Shown piece by piece: positions 43,535 to 55,201 of a DNA stretch of 64,000 nt. The position numbers were made by a program, and so were the translations under genes. The stretch lies in NCBI GenBank assembly GCA_013176395.1, contig JABMLP010000001.1, forward strand, positions 124,001-188,000, given 5' to 3'. This DNA comes from Venturia oleaginea. Taxonomy: Eukaryota; Ascomycota; Dothideomycetes; Venturiales; Venturiaceae. The first letter of the stretch is position 1. Every line of letters starts with the position of its first letter. The notes under the pieces were generated by a model. The model made no database searches and was not told where the DNA came from. It saw nothing but the letters and a program-made list of their open reading frames with translations.

Positions 43535-44934
43535 ATGCCTCGGCCTTCAACATCACGACAGAGTGCCTCATATTCACGGCTAGAAAATGGCAGCGATGAG
43601 GGTGAAGATAAGAATGAGGCCCCGCTCTTGTCTCTTCCGAAAGTTCTAGGTGATCCAGGGGTGAACTACAACCATCACAAGTCGCGACACGGTTCTGCGT
43701 CCCCAAAAAGGACCCTCACAGAGCTTCAAGCTGCAGTTCTTCGCTTTTATCATCTGGAGAAGATTGCTTTCTTCGTCACCTTAGCAGCTTTGATTTTCGC
43801 CTTCTTTCTTGTTGGACTATATCTCCGTAGTGTCTTCCGTGAGCCACTCATTTAAAAACACTCGCCAATCGATGCTGATATGAGACAGGTTCATCAGATC
43901 CGAGGATTAAGGAGCTCAAACCAGCTTATTTCCCTCTCTTCGGGTCTCGACGAGTGCGCGTCAAGTATGGGCCATATACTGTCCCCCCATCGTCCATGGC
44001 CGATTTTCAAGAACGCCAATCAATCAAACCCTGCGAAGATTGCTTGATCACATTCATGCAAGCCGGTCTCGAATATCCTGACGGCGAATACGCGAATTCG
44101 GATACGGGGATCTGGTTACATCACGTTGTGCAGCTAGACACAGCAGTCGATGACACAGTCTGCGGAAAGGACGCAAGGAACGGTACCATGTCCCCAAACA
44201 GATTCTTTGCCAGTGGAAACGAGAGAAGTGCTGTTCACATGAGCGCACAGGGGTATATATTCCTCCGAACATTGTGTGAACTACCGATATTGATAATGAA
44301 TTGCAGAACCCAAACAACAGGCTACTTTCTCAACAAAGCATCAACTCTTGTTACAGCCACGGAACTTATGAATGAGACACCAAAACACGTCACCGTGGTC
44401 ATGACGGTTGATTATGAATTCGTTCCAGCCTCGCCATATCCGCCCGCCTTTCGGAACCTCACTTCAGTCTGGCTAGATGTAGGTAACTGTCATGATTCGG
44501 ACGTTCCGGTTCAAAACAATTCGACCTTCACTCTTTCTACGCCCACTTCTTGGGCTCTACCAGCCACTGGACATTACAAGCACGCAGAAGGCCGAATCAT
44601 CTTCACGGAAGGCCATCTCCACGATGGTGGAGAGCACATCGAGATTACTAGGAATGAAGAAGAGCTCATTTGCGACTCCGTTGCTACATACCGAGGCAGT
44701 CCAGGCTTCGTTGAGAAAGATGGGTATATGAAACACATTTCCAGCATGACATTTTGTGGTGGTGATATACCATCAAAGAAGACTGGCATCGTGAAAGCGG
44801 GAGAAAGATTTGGACTGAAGGCCCACTATGATATGTCGTCGCACAAGGGTATGAGAGAAGCTGATGGGACATTGGCGCCAGTGATGGGGATTGCATTGAT
44901 GTACTTGGCACCGGGTGCTGAGTTGGGCATGTGA
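43535..44934 (+). CDS. Stress up-regulated Nod 19 (SURNod19) domain membrane protein
   Basis: Three exons, 43535-43838, 43889-44252 and 44307-44934, yield 431 residues. Intron 1 (50 nt) is GTGAGC to ACAG with a TGCTGAT branch; the join gives VFRSSDPRIKEL. Intron 2 (54 nt, GTATAT to GCAG) is a multiple of three without a stop and restores AQGTQTTGYFLN. The N-terminal ~75 residues are cytoplasmic and Ser-rich. One TM helix (IAFFVTLAALIFAFFLVGLYL, about 77-97) makes a type II protein with a large luminal or outer domain. That domain has SURNod19 landmarks: VKYGPYTVPPS, KPCEDCLITFMQAGLEYPDG, GIWLHHVV, FFASGNERS and TEGHLHDGGEHIEI. Biochemical function is unknown; members occur in plants and fungi. 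Confidence 0.85.
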
Positions 44935-46728
44935 TGAGCTATGTGAACCTTCCTTGACCGCCCCATGTAATGCACTCAAGCTGACCACCTCCACCGCAAC
45001 GCCAATCTACTCGGCAGACGTGATGAGAAGGAACGGATGCATCTATCTAGCTATTGTAACCGCCTCCTCCAGAGCTCCCACCGTCACTATTGCTGAAGCC
45101 TTTTTTTCAAGTAACCACCCATCTACTCTACATTCAGCTACGTCCATCAACGATCTGTTTCATCTGCCACTCAGTAGTCTTACTCCCACAAACCAGATAA
45201 TTCCAATTCCCCAATATCCAGACTTTCGCACACCCCTCCCCAAAATGACCCAGACAAGGACAGAACCCACAAGTCAAGGAATCCCCGCACCTAATGTCAC
45301 TACCATATTCCTCCAAACAGATCCCACATCTCAGCTTCGAGGGATCCTCGCTCTCCAAATCCACCTCTTTGGTAGTCATGGTTTCGGTAGGGAATGATTT
45401 ATCGAAAATCAATTTCGTCAGCTGATTCCAAAGTTTTTCGGTGAATTTGGCGGCTTCGCGGTACAGACTTGTGGAAGCAGAGGAGTCGGCTATAAGGCGG
45501 TTGTTTTCGACGTCGTGGGAGAGGCTTTAGCGGCGGCGACGTTGTTTGTTTTAAGAAGGGTGAGACAGGTTGAGATGGGAACTTTGTACTGGGCGTTTTC
45601 GCGGGTTGCTGTTAGTTCTGGGCGGGGCGTTAGTTGGGGTTTTTACTCTTTTATTTAGACGCAATTTAGTATCGGAGGAAAAGGAAGAGGAGACAAGTGC
45701 GTATCAAAGTAACAACGAAATCCCCTTCTCACCGCGTCCATCCAAACACTCTTCTCCGTCGATCTAAAATGCGTCGTCCTAATAATGTATACCCACTCCT
45801 CAACCCCTTTAAGAAAAGTAGAATATCCTCCACTGCGTAACACCATTACATCTATTAGCACAATACATGGAACGTTCAAGAGATACCTCCTTCCTGGACG
45901 ACACTTAATGGCTCTCCTGGCGCCCCTGTCCGACGGGGTGAACTGATAGGCGTAAAACCGGCGATTTCCATGGCGGTGACGGTGATTACGCGTTATGGCA
46001 TGGCGCGTAATTGATTCCTTGTGGGGACGACCGACATCAGCTTTGATTTTGTCTGCTGGGCGTGTTGGTCCGGATGGGATGAGGAGTTTTGGTGTGATTA
46101 TGTGGGCATGTTGGAGGAGATTGTTGCGTTGTTGCTCGTGGGTGGACATTTTGGAGTTTGTGATGCTTTTTGGGTGGATTTGGTAGTTATAAGCGTGATT
46201 ATTCACCGCTTACGTAGTATCTTTACGGCTTTGAGAGGATAGTGTACGTGACTATTTGGACAGGGATGGAAATATGATGTGAGTAGAACATGGCTGTTTG
46301 TTGTACAAAGGGCTAGATGAGTTCAAGTCAATAGGTTCAGGATAGGCCGGCATTGATATGGAGGTGCAGTTGGTGGGGTGTATATCATTGAGCCTGAGAA
46401 TTTTTTTAGTCTTCAGTTTGCTATGTTTAGCATCGACGCTGAAACTTCGAGCGCGGATTACCCAGTATGTATAAATAATCGAGGCTGCTCCTCCCATATC
46501 TTTTCCAATGGAAATCGAACTCCACTAGAGGGTTTTCTATGCTGCTCTTGTTCGTGTCTTACCAGTAGAGTAGGCCCCGTGAAGTGGAATAGAAGCTCCG
46601 TTCGCCTTGTCGAGGAGAGCCGTCAGCTCCTTTATAGGATGTGAGATCTTAGATTTAAGCCCCAAATTTGAGACCCTACCGGAATTAATGACACAGACAC
46701 AGGATCAGCACTGGAAAATTGCCACCCA
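44935..46728. other. Intergenic, 1.8 kb, with a possible RING fragment
   Basis: Holds the low-confidence RING-like fragment at 45134-45412. Another minus frame (45655-46206) is open for 183 codons and begins with ATG but shows no motif. The remainder appears non-coding. Confidence 0.4.
45134..45412 (-). pseudogene. RING-like fragment, incomplete
   Basis: The minus frame reads KLRCGICLEEYGSD, then CPCLGHFGEGCAKVWI, which looks like the first half of a RING finger (C-x2-C ... C-x2-H-x3-C). The closing C-x2-C pair is not found before the stop at 45134. Upstream the frame is open to about 45520 without an ATG, so any start would need a spliced exon. It could be part of a gene I cannot assemble or a relic. 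Confidence 0.3.
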
Positions 46729-47748
46729 TCACTCTTTCGTAACATGCACAACGATCTTCCCCTTGGCCCTCCCTGTCTTCAACTTCTCATATGCCTTGGG
46801 CACATCTTCGTACTCGAACACCTGATCAAACACCACCTTGACCTTCTTCTCTTTCACCCACTCGGCAATCTGCGCGAAATCTTTTTGATCATTGTGGCAC
46901 ATCAAGAAAGTGAATGGTATCTTTCCACCACCCAAGAACCCCGGCGTCAACCTCTTTGCCATCATAGCCTTCGTACTCGCAAAGCTCATTCCGCCACCGA
47001 CCTGTACAAATTCTGCACCAGGCTTCGTAAACAGATGTGCCGCAAAGTAAAGGTCAGCAGGGAATCCGACATTATCGACAATGAAGTCGAAAACCCGACC
47101 CTTCGCCTTAAGCTTCCCAACCAAATCGCCATCTGTGTAATCGATAACTTCATCAGCACCCAAGCTCTTCAACATGTCCACATTCTTACTCGAACAACTC
47201 GTCGTGACGTTTGCGCCAAGAGTTTTGGCGATCTGAATCCCCCATATTCCGGTTCCTCCACTTCCGCCATTGATAAACACGCTCTTCCCCTCAATTCCTC
47301 CTCCTCCAGCCCCCTTTAACAAACATTGATAAGCCGTGACGGCTGCAGTACCAATGGCAGCACCTTCATCACAACTGACGTCCTCTGGAAGAGCCACACA
47401 ACCACGTTGAGGCGCCAAAACATACTGCCCCAAGCTCCCGAATTGCGTTGGTCCTAACCGGCCGAAAACCTTCTGGCCTTCTTTGAAATGATGGGTAGCA
47501 GTAACGACGCGACCGCAAAAGTCAAGACCGGGAGACGATGGTGTGGTGATGATGAACTGGCCGATGCCTAGGGGCAATTCAGGGATTTTGTAGTCGACTG
47601 GATTGATGGAAGCAGAGATGACTTGGACAAGGACGAAGCCAGGTTTAGGTGTTGGTGCTGGCGTTGATGTTTGGAGAGTGAGATTCTTCTCCAGACCACC
47701 TGAAGCGGAGGTATAGGTCCAGGCTTTCATAGTCATTGGGACAGCCAT
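46729..47748 (-). CDS. MDR-family quinone oxidoreductase, zinc-free, RTN4IP1-like
   Basis: Single exon. In-frame codons upstream lack an ATG, so Met at 47748 (MAVPMTMKAWTY) is the start, giving 339 residues. The GroES-like half contains KPGFVLVQVISASINPVDYK and PGLDFCGRVV. The Rossmann half has NGGSGGTGIWGIQIAKTLGA (NADPH loop) and LKSLGADEVIDYTDGD. Catalytic zinc ligands of alcohol dehydrogenases are absent, which places it among quinone or enoyl reductases. VFDFIVDNVG and GRAKGKIVVHV at the C-terminus are typical. The substrate is not predictable. Confidence 0.93.
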   Translation of the reverse strand: MAVPMTMKAWTYTSASGGLEKNLTLQTSTPAPTPKPGFVLVQVISASINPVDYKIPELPLGIGQFIITTPSSPGLDFCGRVVTATHHFKEGQKVFGRLGPTQFGSLGQYVLAPQRGCVALPEDVSCDEGAAIGTAAVTAYQCLLKGAGGGGIEGKSVFINGGSGGTGIWGIQIAKTLGANVTTSCSSKNVDMLKSLGADEVIDYTDGDLVGKLKAKGRVFDFIVDNVGFPADLYFAAHLFTKPGAEFVQVGGGMSFASTKAMMAKRLTPGFLGGGKIPFTFLMCHNDQKDFAQIAEWVKEKKVKVVFDQVFEYEDVPKAYEKLKTGRAKGKIVVHVTKE

Positions 47749-48195
47749 TGTCGATGTCAATGTGTATGTTTGAGGGAAGGCTCGGTGAGGGGATTATATA
47801 GCTCCCAGATGGCGACACGCCTATGACGTTGAAACATGGTAAGATGGGGGATAGGAGGTAGAGGGGATCCGAATTATGCATCTTCAAGTTAGCGGCCGCG
47901 GTTGACGGGGTCTCGTCCATTGAAAGACAGCTGCTAGCCGTGCTTTAGGCGGGGGTGCCCAAGCTGGAGCGCGGGGGGCTCCTTCGCTAGAATAACAAAG
48001 CACCCACCAACCTCTCGCCTCGACGATGCTGGCCAGAGCTTATCTTTGTTCCAGTCACAAACAAGGCTTCACTGCGCATAGAGGACTTGACAAAGGTCCC
48101 CCACGTAATCTATTCCAACCTGCGAGTAGAAAGTCTCGCCCAATGAGTCCCATTGCCAAATTATCCTACAATGTCGCCAAAAATACAACTTCCAC
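47749..48195. other. Intergenic, nothing recognised
   Basis: Five-prime flank of the MDR gene and 3' flank of NUP82. No feature seen. Confidence 0.4.
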
Positions 48196-50777
48196 TCATC
48201 CATCAATCTTCAGTCTCCCCAGCTTCTCCATCGCTGCACCAACAAGCGCTTCCTCGCGCTCAAGCAGCGACATGACCGAATTCACCCTGCTTTTCTTATA
48301 GGCCTCAGGGACCCTGACCACACTCCTACCAAGGCCATTACTCCTCGCCGACAACTTAGCCTCCTCAGCCTGCTCCTTCAGCTCCAAACTCAACGCCTTA
48401 ACCATCGCCAAACGCTTCAGCAAAGGTATGTCTTCAGCATTGTCGAGCTTCTCATCCAAACTTTCAACCTCCGCTATCCAAGCCTTCTCTTTATCGCTTA
48501 ATTCCCGAGCTGCAGCTTTGCAAAGTTTCTTCTTCAAAGCCTCGCATCGCTCTACAATCTTCTTCTGCCGTGCCATTGCCCGGCTAGTACGGACCTTCAA
48601 TCGTTCTGCTCCGCATTTGCCCTCATAAGTATCCAATTCCGCCTCGTCGTCGTATGCTCCAGTCAGCGTGTCGACTTTGTCCTTGATCTCTCGAACACGC
48701 TCAATTTGCTCGTGCAGGTCGTCACGGAGGCGCTCGCATTGCCGGAACAGCTCCGCAGCCGCCTTGTTGAGATTTCTTGTCTCGCTAGCGATCAGAGGAT
48801 GTATATCATGCGTGAGTAGTTTGAGATTGTCCTCGGAAAGTCGCACGTTACCTTTCAAGGTACGAGCAAAGTGCTGGGGCAGATTGTTTAGGAGCCGAGG
48901 TAGTGTGGAAGGACGAGTGAATGCTGGATCGGCCCGGTAGGGTTCGCGCGAATTGGTGAGAACTAACGACTTCAGCCTCTCCTCACGAGGTCGCTCCGAA
49001 GATGGCGAGGGACCCACAAAGTCATCTTCAGAAAGATCGAACTGAGCTGCCCATGGTTCTCCTCCGACTGATGCAATGAGCATATAACCCAGGTCAGATT
49101 CTTCCTCGTCATAGGGTATAACAACGGATGAGGCTCCAGAGTCAAGTCTGTTTTCGCTGAACTCGATTGGATGCTCCACTAGCGATTTGGAGTTCTGAGC
49201 AATACCACCAATACGGAATGAGGCGCCCTCGTCGACGTCTGTGAAACATAGCTGGATATCTCTGATCCATGAAGTCATTGAAATAAAGTGTATACCGCAG
49301 CTATCTGCCATAAAGAAGCTGTATCGTGAGTGTGGGTCGGGCGTGAACGTCGGGTACACTTCGGCTGAATTTTTCTTCTTGAGCTTGATGCTTTCGAATG
49401 GCAACAAAGTGTGCTTCTCCTCGAGAGGGACACGTGGTTTTCGTGGCGTAGAATGGGGCGTTGTGCCTGTAGGAAGCCATTGTGCTTCCACGCCATCCAG
49501 GTCCAAGCAGATTTGTACGTCGCCCTCCGAGGTGAGAAGGCATACTACGGAAGCTGCTGTCGATGGTGGTAAGTCGTCATCTACTGAATCCGTGCTCTCC
49601 AAACCAACAACCAATATGTCCGCAAGATCAGGATCATCGTCTAGTTCAGGCAGAAAAGTGAATGGTCCTTGAAGCTTCGGTGCAGGCCCGGGGTGTTGCG
49701 GTCTCGAATAGATTTGAGAGGAGATGATCTCAGAAGGTCCGGATGACACGAATGGCTCCTGGTCTTCAAGCTCTTCCAACCATTCTGCTTGCGCTTCGAT
49801 TGACGAGCCATCAGTGATTGGTACCCCAGCCTCAATTCCCAATGCCTTTGCACTGACAGTCAAGGATAACGTGTTAAGAAATCCTGGAATAGTCTGGAAC
49901 CGCTTTGGCAAAAGAGGACACAAAGCGTAGACATCGCCTCCCGTCATTGCAATCCACAATGTCATAGACCGCCACGAAGACTCCCTATCCTCTCCTTTGC
50001 CTCCAAAACATGCCGCTGCCGGTTCTAACTCCACAGAATCTGGCGTGAAGCCTTTACTCGTTCCCCATTTTGATGCTCGAATATCGCTGAGGTCTTGTTC
50101 GGCAGATACAGCATTGGCAAGCTTTTTCAAGTCAAATGATGTCGAAGGCTCGTCATACGATGATCGATTGTCCGTGTCGATTTCCCATAGTCGTAAAACA
50201 CTCTCTTCAGTAATTGTGACCAAACATTTCCCCAATGCGCCCAAGGGATGCCACAAGACGGAGACAATCGGTGCTTCGTCTAGAACGTGTGCTGTTGGAC
50301 CAACTTGAAAAGACTTGACTTTGAGGGAGCTATCGTCGTGGTTGTAAAGGTAGTTGCTGTTCGGGATCTGGAAAACGTGAACAGTATGCGATCGAACGAC
50401 AGCTAGGTAGTCTTTCTCTGGTGAAGCAACGAGCTGTGTAATTTCTCCATGCCCCGAGACTTTGATGATCTGTGAACGTCAGCATTTCACTCTTGCTTCG
50501 CATATACCCAACTCACTCTTGATGCGCCCTGGCGCTCGTCGTTTTCGAGCTCAAAATTGTTCTTCAGTGTCTGTAAATCGGCCCATCTCAGTTCATTTCC
50601 ACTCGCGACAAACACCTCAGTACCTCTCCCTCTTGCTATTTTCCTCAGAGGTCCATTGTATGCTGGGGCGCCGTATTTCCCATTCGCTCTTGACGTCCTT
50701 TCACTTTCGGCGAAGAGCTGGTAGCCTGGTGAAGGCCGTTTGAGCCACTCAGGCGTGTGGAAAATTACGCGCGGCAT
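48196..50777 (-). CDS. NUP82: Nucleoporin Nup82 (Nup88 homologue)
   Basis: Two exons, 50777-50517 and 50469-48196, give 844 residues. The 47-nt intron is GTGAGT to ACAG and the phase-0 join reads ASRIIKVSGHGEITQLVA. The N-terminal ~520 residues form a beta-propeller (VLWHPLGALGKCLVTITEES, VLRLWEID, SMTLWIAMTGGDVYALCPLL). The last third (about 580-800) is strongly coiled-coil (AAELFRQCERLRDDLHEQIE, RAMARQKKIVERCEALKKKL). This architecture and the opening WLKRPSPGYQLF match fungal Nup82. The protein sits on the cytoplasmic face of the nuclear pore with Nup159 and Nsp1 and supports mRNA export. It is divergent from CBC2 across 201 bp. Confidence 0.88.
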
Positions 50778-50978
50778 TATTGATTATCAGGCGGGTAGGT
50801 GAATGTCCGGGTGAGCCTCTCCTATTAATCTTGTATCTGGATCATATTGTTGTTGTTCATCGACTGAAAAGAACGCGAATGTTAAGAGCTGCGGCCACCT
50901 CAAAACGTCACGGCCAGAGACATTTCGAACACCCTTCACTCCTCACCACCAACAACAACAACCTTCACACTTCTCAAG
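50778..50978. promoter_or_regulatory. Shared divergent promoter region (NUP82 / CBC2)
   Basis: 201 bp between the divergent ATGs of two RNA-export and cap-binding genes. A CAACAACAACAACC leader precedes CBC2. AACGTCACGGCC near 50902 is CRE-like but unproven. Confidence 0.5.
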
Positions 50979-51648
50979 ATGCCGGCCTTCAGAAGCACCA
51001 TTGATCGCATGGACAAGCCCAGTTCATATACTGCGAGCAAGGTAACAGCTTTGCTATCATGCACCTTTGAACCTAGCTAACCATCATCCCCCAGAACCGG
51101 AAGCGCAAGAGAAATCAAGATCGCGAACGAAGACGAGATGGTCCGGATGACGACGATCGTGAAAGAGGACGAGAACGATCACCGCAGCACGATTTCGAGG
51201 ACAAGCTAAAAGATGCCACCACCCTCTATGTCGGCAATCTCTCATTCTACACTACAGAGGAACAGATTCACGAGCTGTTCTCGAAGTACGCCTCTTCACC
51301 GAAACTTACCTTCAAACATGTACACTGATTACACGACACAGATGCGGTGAAATAAAACGCCTAGTAATGGGCCTCGACCGATTCCAAAAGACCCCTTGCG
51401 GCTTCTGCTTCGTAGAATACTACACCCACCAAGACGCTCTCGACTGCATGAAATATATTGGCGGCACAAAGCTCGACGAGCGCGTCATCCGTACCGATCT
51501 GGACGAAGGATTCGTAGAAGGCCGACAATACGGTCGAGGCAAGAGTGGAGGTCAGGTTCGAGACGAGTACAGAGACGAGTTCGATCCCGGCCGTGGTGGG
51601 TATGGACGGGCGCTGCAGGATGAAGATGACAGGGAGTACAGATTATAA
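50979..51648 (+). CDS. CBC2: Nuclear cap-binding complex small subunit (CBP20)
   Basis: Three exons, 50979-51041, 51095-51285 and 51342-51648, give 186 residues. Introns are 53 and 56 nt with CTAAC-type branch sequences. The N-terminus includes the conserved SSYTASKNRKRKR, followed by an Arg/Asp-rich insert of about 25 residues. A single RRM follows: RNP2 is LYVGNL (near 65-70) and RNP1 is GFCFVEYY (near 105-112). [18 protein letters not shown] and [20 protein letters not shown] match the CBP20 C-terminal cap-binding tail, and the Tyr and Asp residues contacting m7G appear conserved. The partner is CBP80. The complex acts in splicing, export and decay of capped RNA. Confidence 0.95.
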
Positions 51649-52364
51649 GGGACAGGGTGATAACGAGCGCAGACTAGAACAGATACGCTTTCGACACTAG
51701 GAATAGTTCCAGGGGCCGAATCGCAATCGCTGCACTCGAGCGCAGGACTGCTCGGATTCGTGGCCTCCAAAACGGAAGCGCGTCAGCACTGGAATCTTGC
51801 CGAGCACCCGGATTGTAGCACTTTCTACGTGATTCGAAAAATCCTCTCGATCGACAACTCGTGGCGGTCTCAACTGACATATCCAACTGACATATCCAAC
51901 GAAAGAGGGAGGTCATCTGGAAGCTACGAAACTGCAGCTACTGGAGCATGGAGTTTTGGGATACCACACGGACATGGTCTCATATAACATGACACAGCGA
52001 GAAAGTCAATTGCAGACTTCAAAATTTAAAAGATATCTTCTACAATTTGGCAGTGTTCTTGCGTCTCTGGCACGTCGCGAACGTGGAGGATTTCTCGGAA
52101 GTACTACATGCTCGAGTTGAGATGAAGGGTGATAACTTCTTTTGATGTTGCCGGGAATTTACATACTTCAAGCGACTATACAACTTGCATTTGGGCTGGT
52201 AGACTCGCGTTTCCCGGGCTGTTGACGCGCATGCAAACGAAAGTTTGTATCCGTTTTGTTGTGTTCTGGCGCATGCCTTACTTCTCTATGTATCTACTGG
52301 TATATTGTATCCAAATCGTCTCTTACGCCGTATAGCCATTTTTAAATATCACCAAACTCTATGG
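51649..52364. other. Intergenic, nothing recognised
   Basis: Three-prime flanks of converging CBC2 and the PLP synthase gene. CAACTGACATATC occurs as two tandem near-copies at about 51876-51898. No gene seen. Confidence 0.4.
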
Positions 52365-53337
52365 CTACACCTCAATACCTCGCCTCCTCTTCGTTGCCCT
52401 CTCAACTTCGCCTAACCACCAAACATGGATTCTCCCATCCCCAGTCAACTCAGGATGAAAACTCGTCCCAAAAACATTGCCCTGCCGAACAGCAATAATA
52501 TCACCCTCTTCACCTACATCTGCTGCCTTCACATCGTTTCCCAATCCACCTATTTCTGATTTCCTCGCTGCGAATGCCTTTGCCCTACCCGGTAATCGTG
52601 CCATTATCTCAACCTCCTCCGAAACCAACTCTTTTGCCTGTGCATCAGCCGGCGTTTTGGAGGGAGCAACAACCCTTCCCTCCCCTTCTTCCTGCGCCCC
52701 GGATTCATGTGGAAGTATCTTTTCGACCACGGGCGCTCTGATAAATACACTCTGGAACTTCGTCCTAACGGTCCCATCCACGCCAGAATTCGAGAGGAAT
52801 GGTAGATCTAATTCAGCGGAGAAAGATTCAACCTGTCTCCCAAAATGATTCCGATTTATCAAAACGTCGAGGCCGCCTATTAATTCCTGGCCGCCGGCTT
52901 TTGTAGAGGTTGTGTTTGCGGATTCGGAGAGGAGGATTAGACCGGCGCAGGTTCCCCATGTTGGGTTTCTTTTGACCCTGGAAACAGCCATGGGTTAGTA
53001 GATGTATCTAAAAGTGTATGTATATATGCGCAAATCGAGTTGAAGGAGGAAGATGGGCTGGGGGAGAGACAAACTTCACAAACTCCCTCAGCGGCTCTAA
53101 CATCCCACTCCTCGCCGCCACAAGCGAGATTGTCGTGCTCTCCCCTCCAGGAATGATGAGAGCATCACATCGACTCAATTCTTCGGTTGTGCGGACTTCG
53201 ATGAATGTCCATTGTACGTTTCCGTCTCTTTTTGCGGTGGACTCGCGGAGGAGTTGGATGTGCTCGCTGAAGGCGCCTTGGAGGGCGAGGACGCCTACTG
53301 TTATTTCGAGGGGAGAGGAAGGGGAGGGTTGTGTCAT
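52365..53337 (-). CDS. PDX2: Pyridoxal 5'-phosphate synthase glutaminase subunit (PdxT/SNO type)
   Basis: Two exons, 53337-53075 and 52977-52365, give 291 residues. The intron (97 nt) needs a weak GTTTGT donor, but the join yields the expected REFVKVKRNPTWGTCAGL. Landmarks of class I glutamine amidotransferases are complete: VGVLALQGAFSEH, IIPGGESTT, catalytic Cys98 in WGTCAGL, and His262/Glu264 in FGTSFHPEL. An insert of about 60 residues (LPHESGAQEEGEGRVV onward) before the catalytic His is common in fungal members. It hydrolyses glutamine and delivers ammonia to the PdxS/SNZ synthase for vitamin B6. The synthase gene is not in the window. The in-frame sequence upstream of Met 53337 does not look conserved. 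Confidence 0.93.
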
Positions 53338-55201
53338 TGTTTTGGAGAGCTGTAGGCGGGAGCACGAGGAGGCAGAATATATTATGGAGGATGTCATACA
53401 TTTTAGAGAAATCCGCGATGGCAAAGCCCGAGGTCGCTGAGCTTTAGACCTTTTTGACAGGGGTAGGCGATAAGGTTTATTTTCTTTTAGTGGAACAAGT
53501 GCAAGGCTGAGGTTGAGCTTGTGCATAAGCATAAGCATCGAGAGATGCAAATTTTGATTTTCAATCCGAGTCGGAGTTTTCTTCGAAATTTCTAGAAATA
53601 GACACAAACTCCAACCTCTCCGGTTCCTTTCACTAGCATAGCGACCTTCCGTCCCACGCAGCGTCTACATTTCCGTGCCTTCCAAGCATCGAGGCCGAAG
53701 GTATCGTTGGATTCAAAGCCCTTCAAGTCCAGAGGGATATCGATCAGTTTCTAGCAATCTAAAAGCGTGGTAAAGGAAAAGAACAACACATATATATAAT
53801 TAATCCCCGCTTCCATAACCCTCGTTTCTCCCTTTGCATATTTGCAGTATGCATCCGTTCGTGTGGTCATGCTTCCACGGATCTCTAGATTTGCAGTTAC
53901 AGTATACGCGTTTGAACGTGTTTGGGTCTTCTACTGCTGTGGCCAGACTGTTTTGCTTAGTTTTGGACAATATAGGGGGGAATAGTAAAGAGCAGACCTC
54001 GTTATTGCAAACCTGATAGAGAAGTAAACAAGTCCCATATTTGCCAATTGAGTAAAGACGCTATAATGAGTGTTTCGATAGTAATTCTGGTTATTCGCTC
54101 TTCTTTCCAATCAGAACTCCTAATTTAAGCTGTAGATCGAGCCTGTCACCTTACATCCTGCTTTCAGACATGATTATAATTATACTGTAGTGTTTGCTTC
54201 ATACCCACTCTGGGGTCTTGATAGAGATTTTACTGCTATGCCACGGATATTGAAAATATCTATTAGTTAGGATCGATGATATACGATTCGTTCCATGTCT
54301 AGTCCCAGGCCTGAGGCTGGGGTCGTTTAATATTACGCCTGCGAGGTGATTGAAAGGGTTCCCTGATGCAAAGCTCTCTATAGAGTGCAGGCTTGATGAT
54401 TGATCGTGATGGCCTAAACACCGAGAAAAGTCTGACACAATGGTCTGATCTATTGCTTCACTGTTATATTTAGTGAACGATTTGCGAGCCAGTTTTGAAT
54501 AGGCTAGAGAAATTGGTACAAATAGAGTAATCGAGCTCATTCTACACTCGTTAACCTCAAACTGATTTAGCATCGAATTGTGGACGAGGTTGAAGAGTAT
54601 ATAGCTGCCAGATCATCTAACCATATACCTCATCATTCTACTGCTCGTGAATTGTCAACTATTTTGCTCATCAATACTACAAAACATCAAAGACAATCAT
54701 AACTTGTTACTGCGCATGATACACAACAATCATGTCTTCATCGAATACCAGTTCTCTGAAGTCCGATTAAGAGAATGAGGTCGTAACTAATGATATGATT
54801 GATAGGGTTCATGCGTAGTGGAGGGAGTCATGACCGTCTTTGATGACTGACGATGCGGATTTCAAGCCACCAAGAGATAGGCTTTGACTGGAGGTCGATG
54901 GTAGATGGTGGAACAAAGATCGGGGAAGTCCCATCACCAGTGAAAATATTTTGACTCCGGTGCCAGATATGATTCCACGCCATCGCCTTGACGATTGCCC
55001 TCTCCTGTGAGTTATATTTCCACCTGCGTTGTCACAGCAAAATCTTGGCGATCGAACGTCCTCAATGTCTGACCAGGCCATTTTCTCAAAGCTTTAGTGC
55101 TGCAGTTTCGCGGGCGTATTGCATGGCCTGCATTTGGTGGCAGATGTACCAAATATGATGCACCTGCGTGTCCAAATGTTGACGTCCAACATCTCTGTCA
55201 T
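53338..55201. other. Intergenic, 1.9 kb
   Basis: Minus-strand open frames with ATG starts at 54573 (124 residues) and 55081 (90 residues) show no motif and an unremarkable composition, so I do not call them. ATATCGATCAGTTTCTAGC at about 53731 resembles a half arm of the palindromic repeat. Otherwise AT-rich. Confidence 0.4.

Noticed and set aside
45655..46206. A minus-strand open frame of 183 codons
   Set aside because: Rich in Arg, His and Ile with no hydrophobic core pattern or motif.
53338..53607. A longer N-terminus for the PdxT/SNO protein
   Set aside because: The upstream part has no conserved sequence, whereas Met 53337 directly precedes the conserved start of the domain.
54199..54573. 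A minus-strand open frame of 124 codons with an ATG and an upstream TATATA
   Set aside because: No motif or compositional support. A TATA-like sequence is common in this AT-rich stretch.
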